Source: Schoenoplectus triqueter | Lineage: Eukaryota > Streptophyta > Magnoliopsida > Poales > Cyperaceae | Direction of reading: 5' to 3' | NCBI GenBank assembly: GCA_964058805.1 | Contig: CAXKVV010001472.1 | Location: 1 to 28,570 of the forward strand | DNA: 28,570 bases | Shown: positions 10,803 through 22,274 of the stretch, piece after piece | Numbering within the stretch: the first letter of the stretch is position 1 | Layout: every line of letters starts with the position of its first letter | The notes under the pieces: model-generated | The model's database searches: none | Seen by the model: only the letters and a program-made list of their open reading frames with translations | What the model was told of the DNA's origin: nothing | Made by a program: the position numbers and the translations under genes

Positions 10803-10999
10803 AACCAAAAAGTGGGTTCAAAGTCTTCTGAAGCCGTTGATTTTCCATCGAGATTCATACTTTTAATAAATTTTAAGTTTAAAATTCGTACTTTCAGTAA
10901 TTATTACGAATTTTGATGTAAAATCAACGGCTCCAGAAATCGTTAAACCCACTTTTTAATTCAAAAACTTCAGAAATCTTTAAACCCACTTTTTAATTA
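10803..10999. mobile_element. Palindromic MITE with 10-11 bp target duplication
   Basis: AAAAAGTGGGTTCAAAG followed by a GCCGTTGATTTT segment on the left is mirrored by AAAATCAACGGC and AAACCCACTTTTT on the right. The whole is flanked by AAAGGCATTTG at 10792-10802 and 11000-11010. The right terminal repeat occurs twice in tandem (ending near 10956 and near 10997). Duplication length favours a Mutator-like MITE. Confidence 0.8.
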
Positions 11000-11162
11000 A
11001 AAGGCATTTGTATCTCCCCTGCTTCCGAGAAAGGCTGTGATATCTAATTAGCGATACCCAAATCGGGTATGTTTCTCGGACCTTCGTTAACAACTCGCGT
11101 CTTTGTTTGCTTTCTTTTACTCTTAGTTTATTTATTTTTTGTTTGATTTGATTCTTGAGTTG

Positions 11163-11236
11163 CAAATTGGACTAGAGTTATTGAATTTTAATTGGACGTC
11201 AAATTGGACTAGAGTTATTGAATTTTAATTGGACGT
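11163..11236. repeat. Exact 37-bp tandem duplication
   Basis: A unit starting CAAATTGGACTAGAGTTATT and ending AATTGGACGT occurs twice without mismatch (11163-11199 and 11200-11236), implying a recent duplication. Confidence 0.9.
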
Positions 11237-11402
11237 AAGTAAAAAAAATAATTAAAATGGATTAGAAGTCCTAGAAATCTCGAGGGAAAAAAAATACGTG
11301 TGTATGATATTGCATTGTTTAAATTAATATCATCAATAGTGTACACCGTTTATTTGTATTTGACTAATCGTGTGCATAAATGAGTGCTAAGTTCAGCTGA
11401 TA

Positions 11403-11754
11403 TGCATTTCAACTGATATATAAACGGATAAAAAATTATATTTTAAAATCTTAAATATTTCAATTTGTGGTTTCCATTAAATTCTTCATATGAAAACCTT
11501 GTGGGATATAAAAATTTGGAGTGTTTTGAGTTTTTAAGCTACACTTTTGAATTTTTGAAAAAAATGACTCTAAAAATAATAATAAATATTCAATGTTTGT
11601 GTTGTTTTTTCAAAATTCAAAATAATGACTTAAAAACTCTAAATTTTTGTATCCCACGAGGTTTTCATATAAAGAATTTAATAGAAATGATAAATTAAAT
11701 TTTTTGAGATTTTAAATATAATTTTTGATCCGTTTACATATCGGTTGAAATGCA
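11403..11754. mobile_element. Palindromic (foldback) MITE-like element
   Basis: TGCATTTCAACTGATATATA at 11403 is mirrored by the complement ending TTGAAATGCA at 11754. The arms stay similar for over 110 bp, for example CATATGAAAACCTTGTGGGA against TCCCACGAGGTTTTCATATA. The loop is about 100 bp. An open frame across it is a by-product of the palindrome. No clean target duplication was found. Confidence 0.75.
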
Positions 11755-12597
11755 AACATTTTCACAATAGTATATAATATATATATATATCACCAATAAA
11801 GGGACATATTCCACGCAGACGCAGCACATGGATTGCATTTTGTTTTTCCTTCTTTTCTTGTTTTCTTTCTTGCATCTAGGTCCTTTAGGAAATTGCACCC
11901 ACTTTTGAAATCAGTTGCGGCCTCTCTCTAAATATACATCCAGTTATCATCCACACTACTAGGCATTGGTTTCTTTCCTTTTCAAAATGTCTCTTCTTTT
12001 AAGGGCATAAAGGCCCCCCAATTAAATTCATAGTTATTCTCCTACATAACGTATGTATTTTTTTTTCTTATAAAGAGTAAGTTCTGCTAGGATATGCAAT
12101 GATAAATATTTATTCTTTAGAAATAAATATTACATAACATATAACATAACACAACACAACACAACACAAAGCATAGTAGTACTTATCATATTTTTCTAAA
12201 AAAAAAAGTAGTATTTGTCAAGATAGCAAAAAGATGGGTAAAGCGAAGGCGAAGCAGCCCATGTGCAGAGGATTCCTACAGGCTACATGCATGGTCCATC
12301 ACAAAAATAAATGCATAATGCTCCAAACTACCAAACACACATTTGCCTACATGCTAACTAGTAACTACAATTCTATCTAGCCAATAGCCAATTGTATAGT
12401 TGTATATACCATCATAATATCGTGACATGATAAGCTCGTCCTACTCTATAAGATAGAATAGAATCATCTCTGAACTGGCTGCTCCATGCCTCCTTATTAA
12501 TTAGTTGTTTTTTTCGGGATAATATCCACGTCAGTTCATAAGATTTAGCGGCTTTAGATTTAGATAAGTTTTCAAATGCCTCAATTTTTTGTGTCTT
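11755..12597. other. Intergenic stretch
   Basis: It holds a small hairpin (AATATTTATT/AATAAATATT, near 12106-12131), ACAAC-type repeats near 12140-12168 and no recognised gene. A 48-codon frame from an ATG at 12234 is discussed among the findings. Confidence 0.5.
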
Positions 12598-12920
12598 GAA
12601 TTTTTATATTTTTAATAACTCAAAATTTAAAACTGAATATCAAGATAAAATTATTAGATTTGATCTATATTATATTATCTTTTTACACATAAAAATTATT
12701 TATTTTTTGCTTTTATTTTATGTAAATTAATAATTTATAAAATTAACGTCAAAAAATTAATCATATTAATATATTTGTTTACAAGCTCTTGATGTCACAT
12801 AAAATAATATTCAAATATCATAATTTTTAATCTATGCATAAATAGAATGACCTAGGTCAAATCTAACATTTTTATTTTAATATTTAAATTTTAAATTTTA
12901 AGTTATTAGAAATTTAAAAA
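12598..12920. mobile_element. AT-rich palindromic MITE-like element
   Basis: Arms of about 70 bp (12598-12666 and 12851-12920) are imperfect inverted copies: TAATAACTCAAAATTTAAAA and ATTAGATTTGATCTA on the left, against the complements of TTAAATTTTAAGTTATTA and TAGGTCAAATCTAAC on the right. The middle is very AT-rich. No target duplication is clear. Confidence 0.6.
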
Positions 12921-12988
12921 GTGGTTGCGTGATTGAGAGTTATGCTACTATAAGTCGTGAAGTACAAAATATTTTTTGCACTTCGCAC

Positions 12989-15841
12989 TAGAGACTTGCA
13001 AACGGTCCGAGTTGGTCCGGTCCAGTCCAAGGGTTAGCAGGGTTAAGAGTCACGAGTTTTTACAAGTCGGATAGTCCGGGTTAGAGTGGTCCAAAAAGAG
13101 AAATTTCCGACCCAACGCGTCTTAAGCCCCGCGAATCTGACCCCCACAGGTTGACCATGGATCGGTCTGGTCCGAAGAAGGGGGTAAGCACGATCCGTTT
13201 TTTTTTTTTTGTAATTTAACAACAACACAAAAAAACAGCAAAAAAAAATCCAATTTTTTTTATTTTTTTCAAAAATAAAAATAGAAGATATTTTTTTTAT
13301 CATAGTGTTTTATATAATATTTTTGACTTAGTTTTATTAATTATAATTGTTTAAAAACCAAATAAAATTTTATAAGTTCCAAATAATTAAAAAAAATCCA
13401 GAAAATTATAAAAAAAATAATAAAAGCTGAAAAATATATCATATTTTTTTAAATAATAAATTTATATTAATTCTTTTTTATTTTAAATAGTTTAAAAATT
13501 AAAAAATATTCTGAAATTCAAAAATAATAAAAATTCTATATTGTAAAGTATATTTTGTATAATATTTTGAACATTAATATGTGAACTATTATATTTCGTA
13601 TTGTTTCTCTTAATTATTTTGGCTATTGTACGCCCTGTATACTGAGGTTATATTTTGTAAAGACTTTGCTTTTGAAAATAAATGAATGTCGAGCGACCTT
13701 CTTTGAGTGCTTTTCTTTTCAAAAAAATGAGTGAGTAAATTATGTAATAAATAATATAAACAAATTAATTTTTCTTATGCATATTTAGTGTTCTGATCAG
13801 ATGCAGAAGCTTGATTAATATTTCATCAGGAGTTATAAATGTTGAACATATCGTCCAATAGATTAGTCACACGAGCATCCTTCTTAGTATAAGGTAGATG
13901 TAGATTATTCTTGTACCTTTGAAGTATCAGTACAATGTACTTTTTCTTGAATAATGGATGGAGACAACATGCATTAATGATCATGGTGGGTACTTCCTCC
14001 CAATATTTTAGGAATTTCTCTTCTATTGCTTGTACGATTAGAATTAGAGAATGGTCAAGATTTTTCACATCTTTCAACTCACAATCAATCTTAAAGAGGA
14101 AAAAAATAGAAAGATATGAGATAAAAAAAGATAAGTTATAAAATTAATTAAATTTAAAAAGAAATAATTTACCTTAGAGATGGTATATAGATGCTAAAGC
14201 AACTCAGTTACGAACGATGTATATGAGCACGCAATTTTTATGGTTGCGTTGAAAATGATATGTAGGAAGTTTTTTGGTAACTCATGCTGGTTGCATTCTC
14301 CCTTAGAGAGTAATAATTGAGGGATCTCGATTGAGCTATTCAAGATCTCGATTATAGCACATTTATAAGGAAAATAACAATAACATTCTCGAGAAGAGGA
14401 GTTTGAGATGTCTAAAGAAAGTTTGACAACATTTTACAAGAACCGTTTAAAGAGAAAATAAGGAAAAAAATGAAAATGGCTAAATATCTTGCACTTTGTG
14501 ATGATTAAGACACCATTTACATCCTTGCTCATTTCATAAAAAAGTCACCAAGGTGCATTGTAGTTTAGTGTAGTTGGCCTCTTCCTTTTTCACTGGTTGA
14601 GTTTCCATTGGTGAAGGTAGTATATTTGGATTTGGAGTTTTCATTAGAGTTTTCACGACATAAGTAGGCGACATCGGAACAAATGATGGAGGCTCTTCGA
14701 TTATGTCATGGGAAGTAGAGGCATTTTGATGTGGTGTAGCAAATATTTATTGAGATTAATAGTTAAGATTTTACGGTATGTAAGATCTTTGACATTGAGG
14801 ATGGAGTGAGAGGTAATCTTATCGATGATAAATCGGTTCAAAAATATTTATATTTGGATCTAAATAATAACCTTCATCAAAAAGCTCCACATTGAACAGT
14901 TGGATAAAATCATCAATATGATGATTTATCATTTCTATACAAAAGAAAATAAGAAAAGAATCAAATTTGATGAACAAAAGAATATAAAAAATGAGATATA
15001 AATAACAATAAAAGCAAATCTAAATAAAATTATAAAAAATGAATTTAGCATTTTAATATTCTAACAATAAAAATAAATCTAAATAAATTATAACTACAAA
15101 TAAAAATAAATTTAATATAATATCTACATATTCAAAATTTTAACTAATTAAAATAAAAAATTAACTCTAATGCTTCAAATATTATCAGAATCAGAATGCG
15201 GTATTGTGGGATATTATAAATTTGGTAAGACCTTCACTTCTTATCGAATAAAAAAATAAATAACAAATACTAGAACTATTGTTTTTATATTTTCTAATTG
15301 GAATAATAAGATTAAAATTTGAAAACTAAATGGAACTATGAAAAATTGAGTATATGAGAATGAGAGCTTTAAAAGAGAGAAATATTGAATGTTTGGTGTG
15401 ATTTTGGATGAAAATGAGGTGATATTAATTTATATATATTTTTAGTTATTTTAGATTTTTTGACATTTTTTTTATTAAATTTGAACAAAAGCATTTTTGA
15501 TTTGATACAAAGTAGCTTTGATTTGAAACAAAGCAATTTATTCCGTTATTGGGTTTTGGGTTAATCTTAAAATGTTTTTTTGCCCTTTCATGAATCTCAA
15601 GTCCAGGTTTCACGAGTTGAGCATGGTTCGGGTTTAAGGCGGGAAGGGTCGGAACAGGTCACAGGTTTAGACAGGACGGGTTAGAGGGGGCAATGTGTGA
15701 AATTTAAAATCCAACCCTTGATAGGACTAGGTTTTGCTCAGATCCTATTACCCATGGGTCTCACAAGGTCCAGTCTGGGATAGGTCACGACCATTGGTTA
15801 TCACGAGGCGGTTGAACCGTTCAAATATTTTTAATACTCTA
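12989..15841 (-). mobile_element. Ac-like hAT DNA transposon, decayed
   Basis: The 2853-bp element starts TAGAGACTTGCAAACGG and ends with the complement of TAGAGTATTA. It is bounded by CTTCGCAC (12981-12988) and TTTCGCAC (15842-15849), an 8-bp target duplication with one change. Both subterminal regions are rich in GGTCCGG- or GGTTCGG-like motifs, as in Ac relatives. A broken transposase lies inside on the minus strand. Ends, duplication length and transposase type all agree on hAT. Confidence 0.85.
13826..14932 (-). pseudogene. hAT (BED zinc-finger, RICESLEEPER-like) transposase remnant
   Basis: From an ATG at 14932 the minus strand reads an acidic N-terminus (MINHHIDDFIQLFNVELF) with an early stop. 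Near 14590-14480 a damaged BED-finger-like segment (RKRPTTLNYN, then GVLIITKCKIF) shows stops and frame changes. Between about 14440 and 14191 an open block includes PKNFLHIIFNATIKIA and ends in a stop just before HLYTISK. A plausible 83-bp intron (14090-14172, GT...AG on the minus strand) joins TISK to IDCELKDVKN. The last exon, to 13826, has the hAT-type segment EEKFLKYWEEVP followed by INACCLHPLFKKKY. Total length is about half of a normal 600-700 residue transposase, so the core is largely deleted. It cannot make an active enzyme. Confidence 0.75.
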
Positions 15842-15849
15842 TTTCGCAC

Positions 15850-17036
15850 CGTATGTCTCATTTTTAAATTCAAAATATCAATCCATCCATTCAAAAATAT
15901 TCTCCATATTAGAATATGCTTGATTTTATATTTTTTCTAATAATTTTCTATTTTTTTAGGGCCAAAAAATCATTATTATTGAAAATCATAAACTAAATGC
16001 ATTTTGTACTCCTAAAAAATAAAATAAAATTTAGTTTCCAATTATATTTTAATTATATGAAGAACACTTTGAATGATTAGATCAATATTTTGAATTCAGA
16101 AACTAGGGACATAACTTGAAGTATAAAATATTTTATATTTATCTCCCTCTTTTTTTTTAAACCTTGGCAGCGGCTGATAAGTATAATTTTCATGAAATAA
16201 AATGTAAATTACATCTATCGTCTGACAACGACATAAAAATAACATTATTTAGATACGAACAAAACATCTAAAATTCCTAAGCACACAAACAACATCAAAA
16301 CATCAAAACGAAGTATAAAATTTTTTGTGTTTTGTATCCGCATCTAAAATTCCTAAGAACGTATGCATGCATGCATGTATCACGGGTATCAACCCGCGTG
16401 TATATCTTGAGGAAATTAATAATGGGAGACATAACGCGTGATTGTGTGAAGGTATACATGTATGTGTTTTAATTAAGGAAATGATTATGAGTTCATGACA
16501 TCTACACGCCAGTTGGAAGAAAACGAATTATCAGGGAGAAAGCAAAGCATATTTTACATTATCCTGAACTTCATGGAAAACACGAAGTATCATGACATTT
16601 ATGTTATATTTTTATCTCCGAATTTAAGGTATCAATTCTATTTTTTTATCCTTTTTTTAAATTCCTTTTATTTTTTAGAGGTAGAAATTATTTTGAGTTA
16701 ATAATTTTTAATAATAAAGTTTTTATATCCTTAATAAATAGAAAATAGTTTTTGAAAATCTAAAATTTGGTCCTCAATTATATTTTAATATGAAGACCAT
16801 TTTAAGCAGTTGGATCAGTATTTTAAATTTAAAATTAGAGATATAACCCGAAGTATAAAATCATTTTAATTTAGGGCTGGAAAATAAAATTAGATTATGC
16901 AAACGTCATCCGAAATTATCATAACTAGGGTTGTGGGCTTCATCCAAAAAATTGTTCCTGAATAAATAATTAGAAATATAAATTTTTTAAATATATTCAA
17001 TAAAAAAATTAAATATTTTTTTAAAATGCTATAGAT
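15850..17036. other. AT-rich intergenic stretch with a dispersed direct repeat
   Basis: A roughly 90-bp segment at 16038-16129 recurs, diverged, at 16774-16861. Both run from CAATTATATTTTAAT through GATCARTATTTT to GAAGTATAAAAT. Weaker likeness extends upstream of each. They may be two fragments of one unidentified element. A TGCATGCATGCATG run lies near 16364-16378. Confidence 0.6.
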
Positions 17037-17059
17037 ATATATAATAATAATAATAATAA

Positions 17060-17095
<36 letters not shown>
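17037..17095. repeat. (AAT)n-(ATT)n inverted microsatellite
   Basis: About seven AAT units run directly into about thirteen ATT units, so the tract can fold into a long AT-only hairpin. Confidence 0.9.
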
Positions 17096-17966
17096 GAGTT
17101 GCTCCCAGCGCTTCACGACTAGGTTGTATTCTTTGTTGAAAATGGTATCTCTCTGTGTTGTGAAAGTGTCAATGAACTCATTTAAAATCTAGTAAGAAAT
17201 TTTAACTAGGAAAAAAATAATGGTCGCTGCCTAATTTGCAATTGGATATTGTAATCATAAAGTTTTATCTCAATTTAGGAGGTGCGATATGCAACAATGT
17301 TCTCAATTCGATAGCTCTTTCGTGACCTACGTTATGCAAGATACTATTATAAATTGGACACAAAAATCCCATCACAATTAATAAAAAATTCTGAAAAAAA
17401 ATAAAAACAAAATGTCCAGAAATAGGCACAATATGTTGCCCTACCATATAACAATTGCTGCACATCTAAAAATGTTGTCAAAATATTCACTATTCTATTT
17501 CTTTTCAAATGCGGCCCGATTATATATGAACAATTGGATTTAAGTACATGAAAAATTTTAAATAAAATTAATGATGTGATATACTTAAACGAAAAATTTA
17601 AAAACTCAATTCTCTTTTATGTATTATGTATTGAGAATCTTGTTTGCTGCAGAGAAATGAATTATAAATATGTTTGTTATTAGCGAGGTGATCGGAGATA
17701 ATATAATCAAGCTGGCAAAGGACATTACGACTCTTTACTGAATAGTATTTGGGCCCAAGTGAGTTTGTAAATCACAGAAAATGGTAGAGAGAGAGAGAGA
17801 TAGAGAGAGAGAGTTCTTTATTGGTTTTGGGCCAACTCAAACATATATAGTCAGCGTGGGCTGTTGAAGCCCAAATAATAGGCCCCAACCACCCATCAAG
17901 CAAACATTTTATTATATTACTAGTCCTCAGTCATCAACGCCATTGTCCAGTCTGTCCTTGTCAGTT
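17096..17966. other. Intergenic stretch
   Basis: A GA-rich microsatellite lies at 17785-17813. A 66-codon open frame on the minus strand (17265-17465) has a somewhat protein-like end (AIELRTLLHIAPPKLR) but no family I recognise, and it reads through a tract resembling a splice acceptor. It is left unassigned. Confidence 0.5.
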
Positions 17967-18529
17967 TAGGGGTGTAAATGGATCAGGTGTGGATGAATAT
18001 TGATTTTATCTTATATGTATTTGTTATTTTTTTTAGATACGAATAGTTTGGTTATAAATACGGATCGGATGTTTAACGAGTACTCGGATATGAATTAGAT
18101 ATCGGACTAATAGATATACACATACAAATTTATTTTGAATATTAAATAAAAATATTATATGCATCATTAAAAAATAATTTCATACTATTTCTTGATAAAA
18201 ACATTAATTTTAAAAATTAAATATTGATTATTGATATCTTAATAGTTCACATGTATAAATGAATCATAAAAAATATAATATATTAGCACAAATAAGATAT
18301 AAAAATAATTCAATTTATAATGTATGCTAAAAATCTAATTAAATAATATATAATGTCAATGACGAATATTGATGGAAATATCTAATGATCAGATACTGAT
18401 AGATAATAGCTAAATTGTATCCTTATTTGTTAAAAAATTTCTGATACGGATACATATAGGATAATTTTTGTTATGTTTCAAATCAATCACAGATAAAATC
18501 GGATATTACCCGATCCATTAACAACCCTA
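17967..18529 (+). mobile_element. hAT-type non-autonomous element, copy 1
   Basis: It starts TAGGGGTGTAAATGGATC and ends with the complement of TAGGGTTGTTAATGGATC. Inside are many GGATATCGG/CGGATA-type motifs and an AT-rich core shared with copies 2 and 3 (ATTAAATAAAAATATTATAT). CCTTGTC occurs close to both ends (17956-17962 and 18530-18536) but is four bases off on the left, so the target duplication is only tentative. Confidence 0.75.
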
Positions 18530-18998
18530 CCTTGTCTTCTTAATCTATAATCTACAAACTAAATGTATTAAAATTAATCAATCATAGTTAAATATATTTA
18601 ATTATTTTATTATCATTTGATCTAGTGTAAAATAATATTCAAAATCATGTAATTTTATGAGTATGTATCTACCATACCAATTAACAAAGTTCGCAGTTAA
18701 ATTCCAAAATTTGAGTGTTAAACTATGCAATATAAATTAAAAACAAAACTTGTGATATCTTCTGATTCACAAAATTATGATGGTATTAAAAAGTCTCATT
18801 TTATTATTTTACTACTGATCTGGCGGGCCTAACAACCCAAAATGGCTAAAACAAATTAAAAACATCTATCAAATTGATGTAAGCAACTCAGATCCCTCCA
18901 TTTTAAGTACCTCCGTGGAGACTCGACAAGCTAAAAAATATCATCGGAAACAAAATATACAAATACAAAGAATAATAATTAAATTGAAGGATAACTAA

Positions 18999-20126
18999 TA
19001 GGGGTGCAACGGATAGGATGGATAATAGTTTTACTATATCCATAATCGTAATAATTTTTTGGATATAGATTTGGATATATACATATAGTTCGGATACAGA
19101 TAAGATATTTAATAGATATCTGAATACAAATCGGATATCGGCATGGGCGGACGTAGTATTTTAATCAGGGGGGGCAAATATCGGATTGTAATAGCTTATC
19201 GGGTTTAAATCCATTAACTAATCGGGTACTAAATAAAAAAATAATAATTTAATATATATTCTTACCTAATAAAAAATTTATTAGAATAATAACATTTTAT
19301 ATATTAAAACTAACAATAAAATAAAGCTCAAAGTAATAGATAATGAAGTTGATGAAGAAAATTTTCGTCTATAAAATTTTATATTTTGATATCTTTGCAT
19401 AATTATTTCATTATATATGATATTAAATATTTTTTTCTCAATAAAATTAATCAGACAATCCAGGGGGGGCCAAAAAAATTTCCAGGGGGGGCAAACTACT
19501 GAAAATATTACCGAAAAACACTGTTTTTCAAAATCCAGAGGGGGGGCGTTGCCCCCCCCCCCCAGGGAACTGTGGATCCGCCCCTGGATATCGGACAAAT
19601 AGAGATACAAATACATATATTTCAGATATTAAATAAAAATATTATATGCATCATTAAAAAATAATTATATACTATTTTCTAATAGAATCATTAATTATAA
19701 AAGTAAATACTAATTACTATTATATTAGTAGTTCAAACGTATTATTGAATTATAAAAAATATAATATATTAGTATAAATTATATATATATAATTAATTAT
19801 ATTATTAATATATGCAAAATAATTAATGAAATTATATAATGTGAATTTTTTAAATATGTATTCGGATAAAATTGGATACTATCAGATCATATATCTTTTG
19901 ATAAGGTCGGATATTGATGGATAATAACTAATGATCGGATGCGAATAGGTAATAACCAAACTGTATTCTTATCCATTAAATTTTTTGGATACATATATTG
20001 ATACAAGTATAGATACATATGTTTTTAGATACGGAAATGAATCTTGATATGAATCAGATAATTTTTATTAATTTTTAATCATATCACAGACAAAATTGAA
20101 TATTTTACTGTCTATTTACATCCCTT
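18999..20126 (+). mobile_element. hAT-type non-autonomous element, copy 2 (interrupted)
   Basis: It starts TAGGGGTGCAACGGATAG and ends CATCCCTT. It is flanked by perfect 8-bp duplications ATAACTAA (18991-18998 and 20127-20134). Its internal sequence matches copies 1 and 3. A second hAT element sits within it at 19142-19586; without that insert and one duplicated octamer it would be about 675 bp. Confidence 0.85.
19142..19586. mobile_element. Nested hAT element with CAGGGGCGG ends
   Basis: The 445-bp insert starts CATGGGCGGAC and ends CCGCCCCTG, inverted hAT-type ends of the CAGGG...CCCTG kind. It is flanked by perfect GATATCGG octamers (19134-19141 and 19587-19594). Seven-base G runs occur near 19168, 19463, 19485 and 19540, and the last faces a 12-base C run, making a strong hairpin. 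There is no transposase. Confidence 0.88.
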
Positions 20127-20134
20127 ATAACTAA

Positions 20135-21989
20135 AAACAATTAATATTGAAGTTAATAATAATAATCATCAAAGTCTACTTACTAATAAAAAAGTAGAGA
20201 ACCTCTTTGATCTTGCACATAGACTACAGAAGGTAGTTAGCTTGTATTTACCAAGTGCTTGCACCCGCAACTAATTCATACCTCAAAAAAGATGGTTGGA
20301 TTACTTTGTATCATGATTCATGAATGAATGAATGAAAATGTAATAATTTCAAGCCGGCTCTTTGTTCCCGTGCACATTTAAATCTTTTTAATGTGTCCAA
20401 CTATCCGCACAACATTTCGTGCATTTTTATGAATATTAATGTAATTATGAAAGAGTGGAACTCTTTAAAAAAAATAGAAGATTAATAAGGAAATGAAAAT
20501 GTACTTTGGTTAGGATTTATTGATGGTTAAAATTCATCCAATAAATATTTTATACATTACATTTTGTTTGTTTTTTATTTATAGCATCTCTTCTTCATTA
20601 ATTGATTCTGGCCTATACATATAGGTGCTGACTCTTTTTAGACTGTTTTTAGGTAAATTTCTTTTCCATTTACTTTATTATCATAGTTACTATATTTTAT
20701 TTTATTTTATTTCATTTGGTGCTCAGATAGTCTAATTATAAAATTGCTACTATCCATTCAAAGTAGTACTTTTATGCATGAAAATAACGTTATCTAAATA
20801 TAGATAAGAAAATAATATATCATAATATACATGGAAATTAGGATTGTATCACCAAACGACGTTATATAACAATATCAAATATTTGAGTTAACTATTTTAT
20901 ACATTTCAACCGTGGAAAGTCGAAGGCGTCACTATACGAAATTAAATGGGAACAAATTTGTCAACTTGACGAGATCATCGAAGAACAAATGCCATGACTT
21001 TCTATTGATGGAGAAATAATTGAAAGCAGAAAGATGGACAAGTCGTACTCTACCACCTCGGAGAGGACTATTATGAATATCCATGAAATATTAAAACCAA
21101 AAAAAAAAAGAACCTATAATCTACATGTTATATACGGATTAAGAGAAGTTGAAACACATGCATGTAACGCCAAATCGTTGTTGGAAGAACAAGCGTGATG
21201 CATTTTCTTTTCATTATTATTTTAATATTACTCGAACATGAAGAGAGGACACGTTCTTTGGTTGTTGGGAAATATTTGGGCAAGAGAATTTGATTGGGCG
21301 AATGAATTTTGTAAAAACCAAATATGATGCTTTGGTAATTAAATTTGTCATTTTCGCATATTTTTGGGTAGAACGACGATGATAATAATAAAATGGTAAT
21401 AATAATAATAATAAATTCCATATTAAATTTGATTTTTTTATATATATTTGTTGTTTTCATTATGACATCTGGCAGGTTGGATTCAAATTCAATCATTGAA
21501 AGGTGACATATTTTGCACTCTGGATTATTTGTCGCCGCCATCTCATGTCCTTTATATATGTTGCATTGGCTAAAACTTCAACCTCAAGTCCTCAACCATT
21601 TGAATTGCAACGGGTCTACATATTGAGACAAGATTATGATTTATTAAGGATCTAACTCCGCAATTTATTTATTTTAATAGTGGAAAGATAATGATATGTT
21701 ACCGTTTAACCTTCAAATTGTGGGGCATGATGACATGTTCTAACTCAAAGTCAAAGGTCAAAAGGTGCTGCCTGCTATTTTGCCTATTGGTCCGTCAAAG
21801 AAATGAAGATTCTCCTTTTTGTTTTTTGTTTTTGCCCCTTATGAAATCTCTTTTTTCGTGTTTGGAACTTTGGATAACCAAAAGCAAGTTCCTGCATATT
21901 AATGTTCAAGTTCCTAATAAGGGGAGTTGTCGCTTAACTGTATAAAAAGGTTTACGAAATATGCAATTCTAGAATAAATCCAAATTGTA
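20135..21989. other. AT-rich intergenic stretch
   Basis: A 137-codon minus-strand open frame (21128-21541) and an 84-codon plus-strand frame (21691-21945) show no domain, no codon bias and no family likeness that I can recognise. They are not called as genes. Short TAA repeats occur near 21400. Confidence 0.5.
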
Positions 21990-22274
21990 TGGTCGGTGTT
22001 AATGGATCTGATCGGATTCAAATTGGATCCATTATTTATTATTTTTTTATCCGATCCGTTTAAAATTGAGTCACATATTGATCTTAAGTAAAGTGTATAT
22101 AAAATTTAATTAGTGCTAAACCACAAAATAAATTAAAATTAAGTGGGCCGGATTGTATCAATTCATATCCGGCCTAATCCAAAAGTCTTGACCTATACCG
22201 ATCAATTTATTTTTGGGTCATTTTATGTCTGATCAGATTAATCCATTAGGTTGGATCAAGAGTTGGTATCCCTA
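21990..22274 (+). mobile_element. Degraded hAT-like MITE remnant
   Basis: TGGTCGGTGTTAATGGATCT on the left resembles the TAGGGGTGTTAATGGATC end of this class. The right end GGTATCCCTA is roughly its complement, with GGATC/GATCC motifs between. No target duplication was found, so boundaries are approximate. Confidence 0.4.

Noticed and set aside
10659..10916. 85-codon plus-strand frame
   Set aside because: It crosses the CACTA terminus, the direct repeat and the palindromic MITE, so it is a composite of unrelated sequence.
17265..17465. 66-codon minus-strand frame with AIELRTLLHIAPPKLR
   Set aside because: Slightly protein-like, but no family was recognised and there are no supporting splice or start signals. 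Mentioned only in the region note.
19281..19616. 111-codon minus-strand frame with a glycine/proline-rich patch
   Set aside because: It spans the nested hAT element and its G/C runs; the GGGG and PP patches come from homopolymers.
21128..21541. 137-codon open frame on the minus strand
   Set aside because: No recognisable domain or signal peptide; AT-driven composition with Ile/Lys-rich runs; no splice or promoter context. Chance ORF is more likely.
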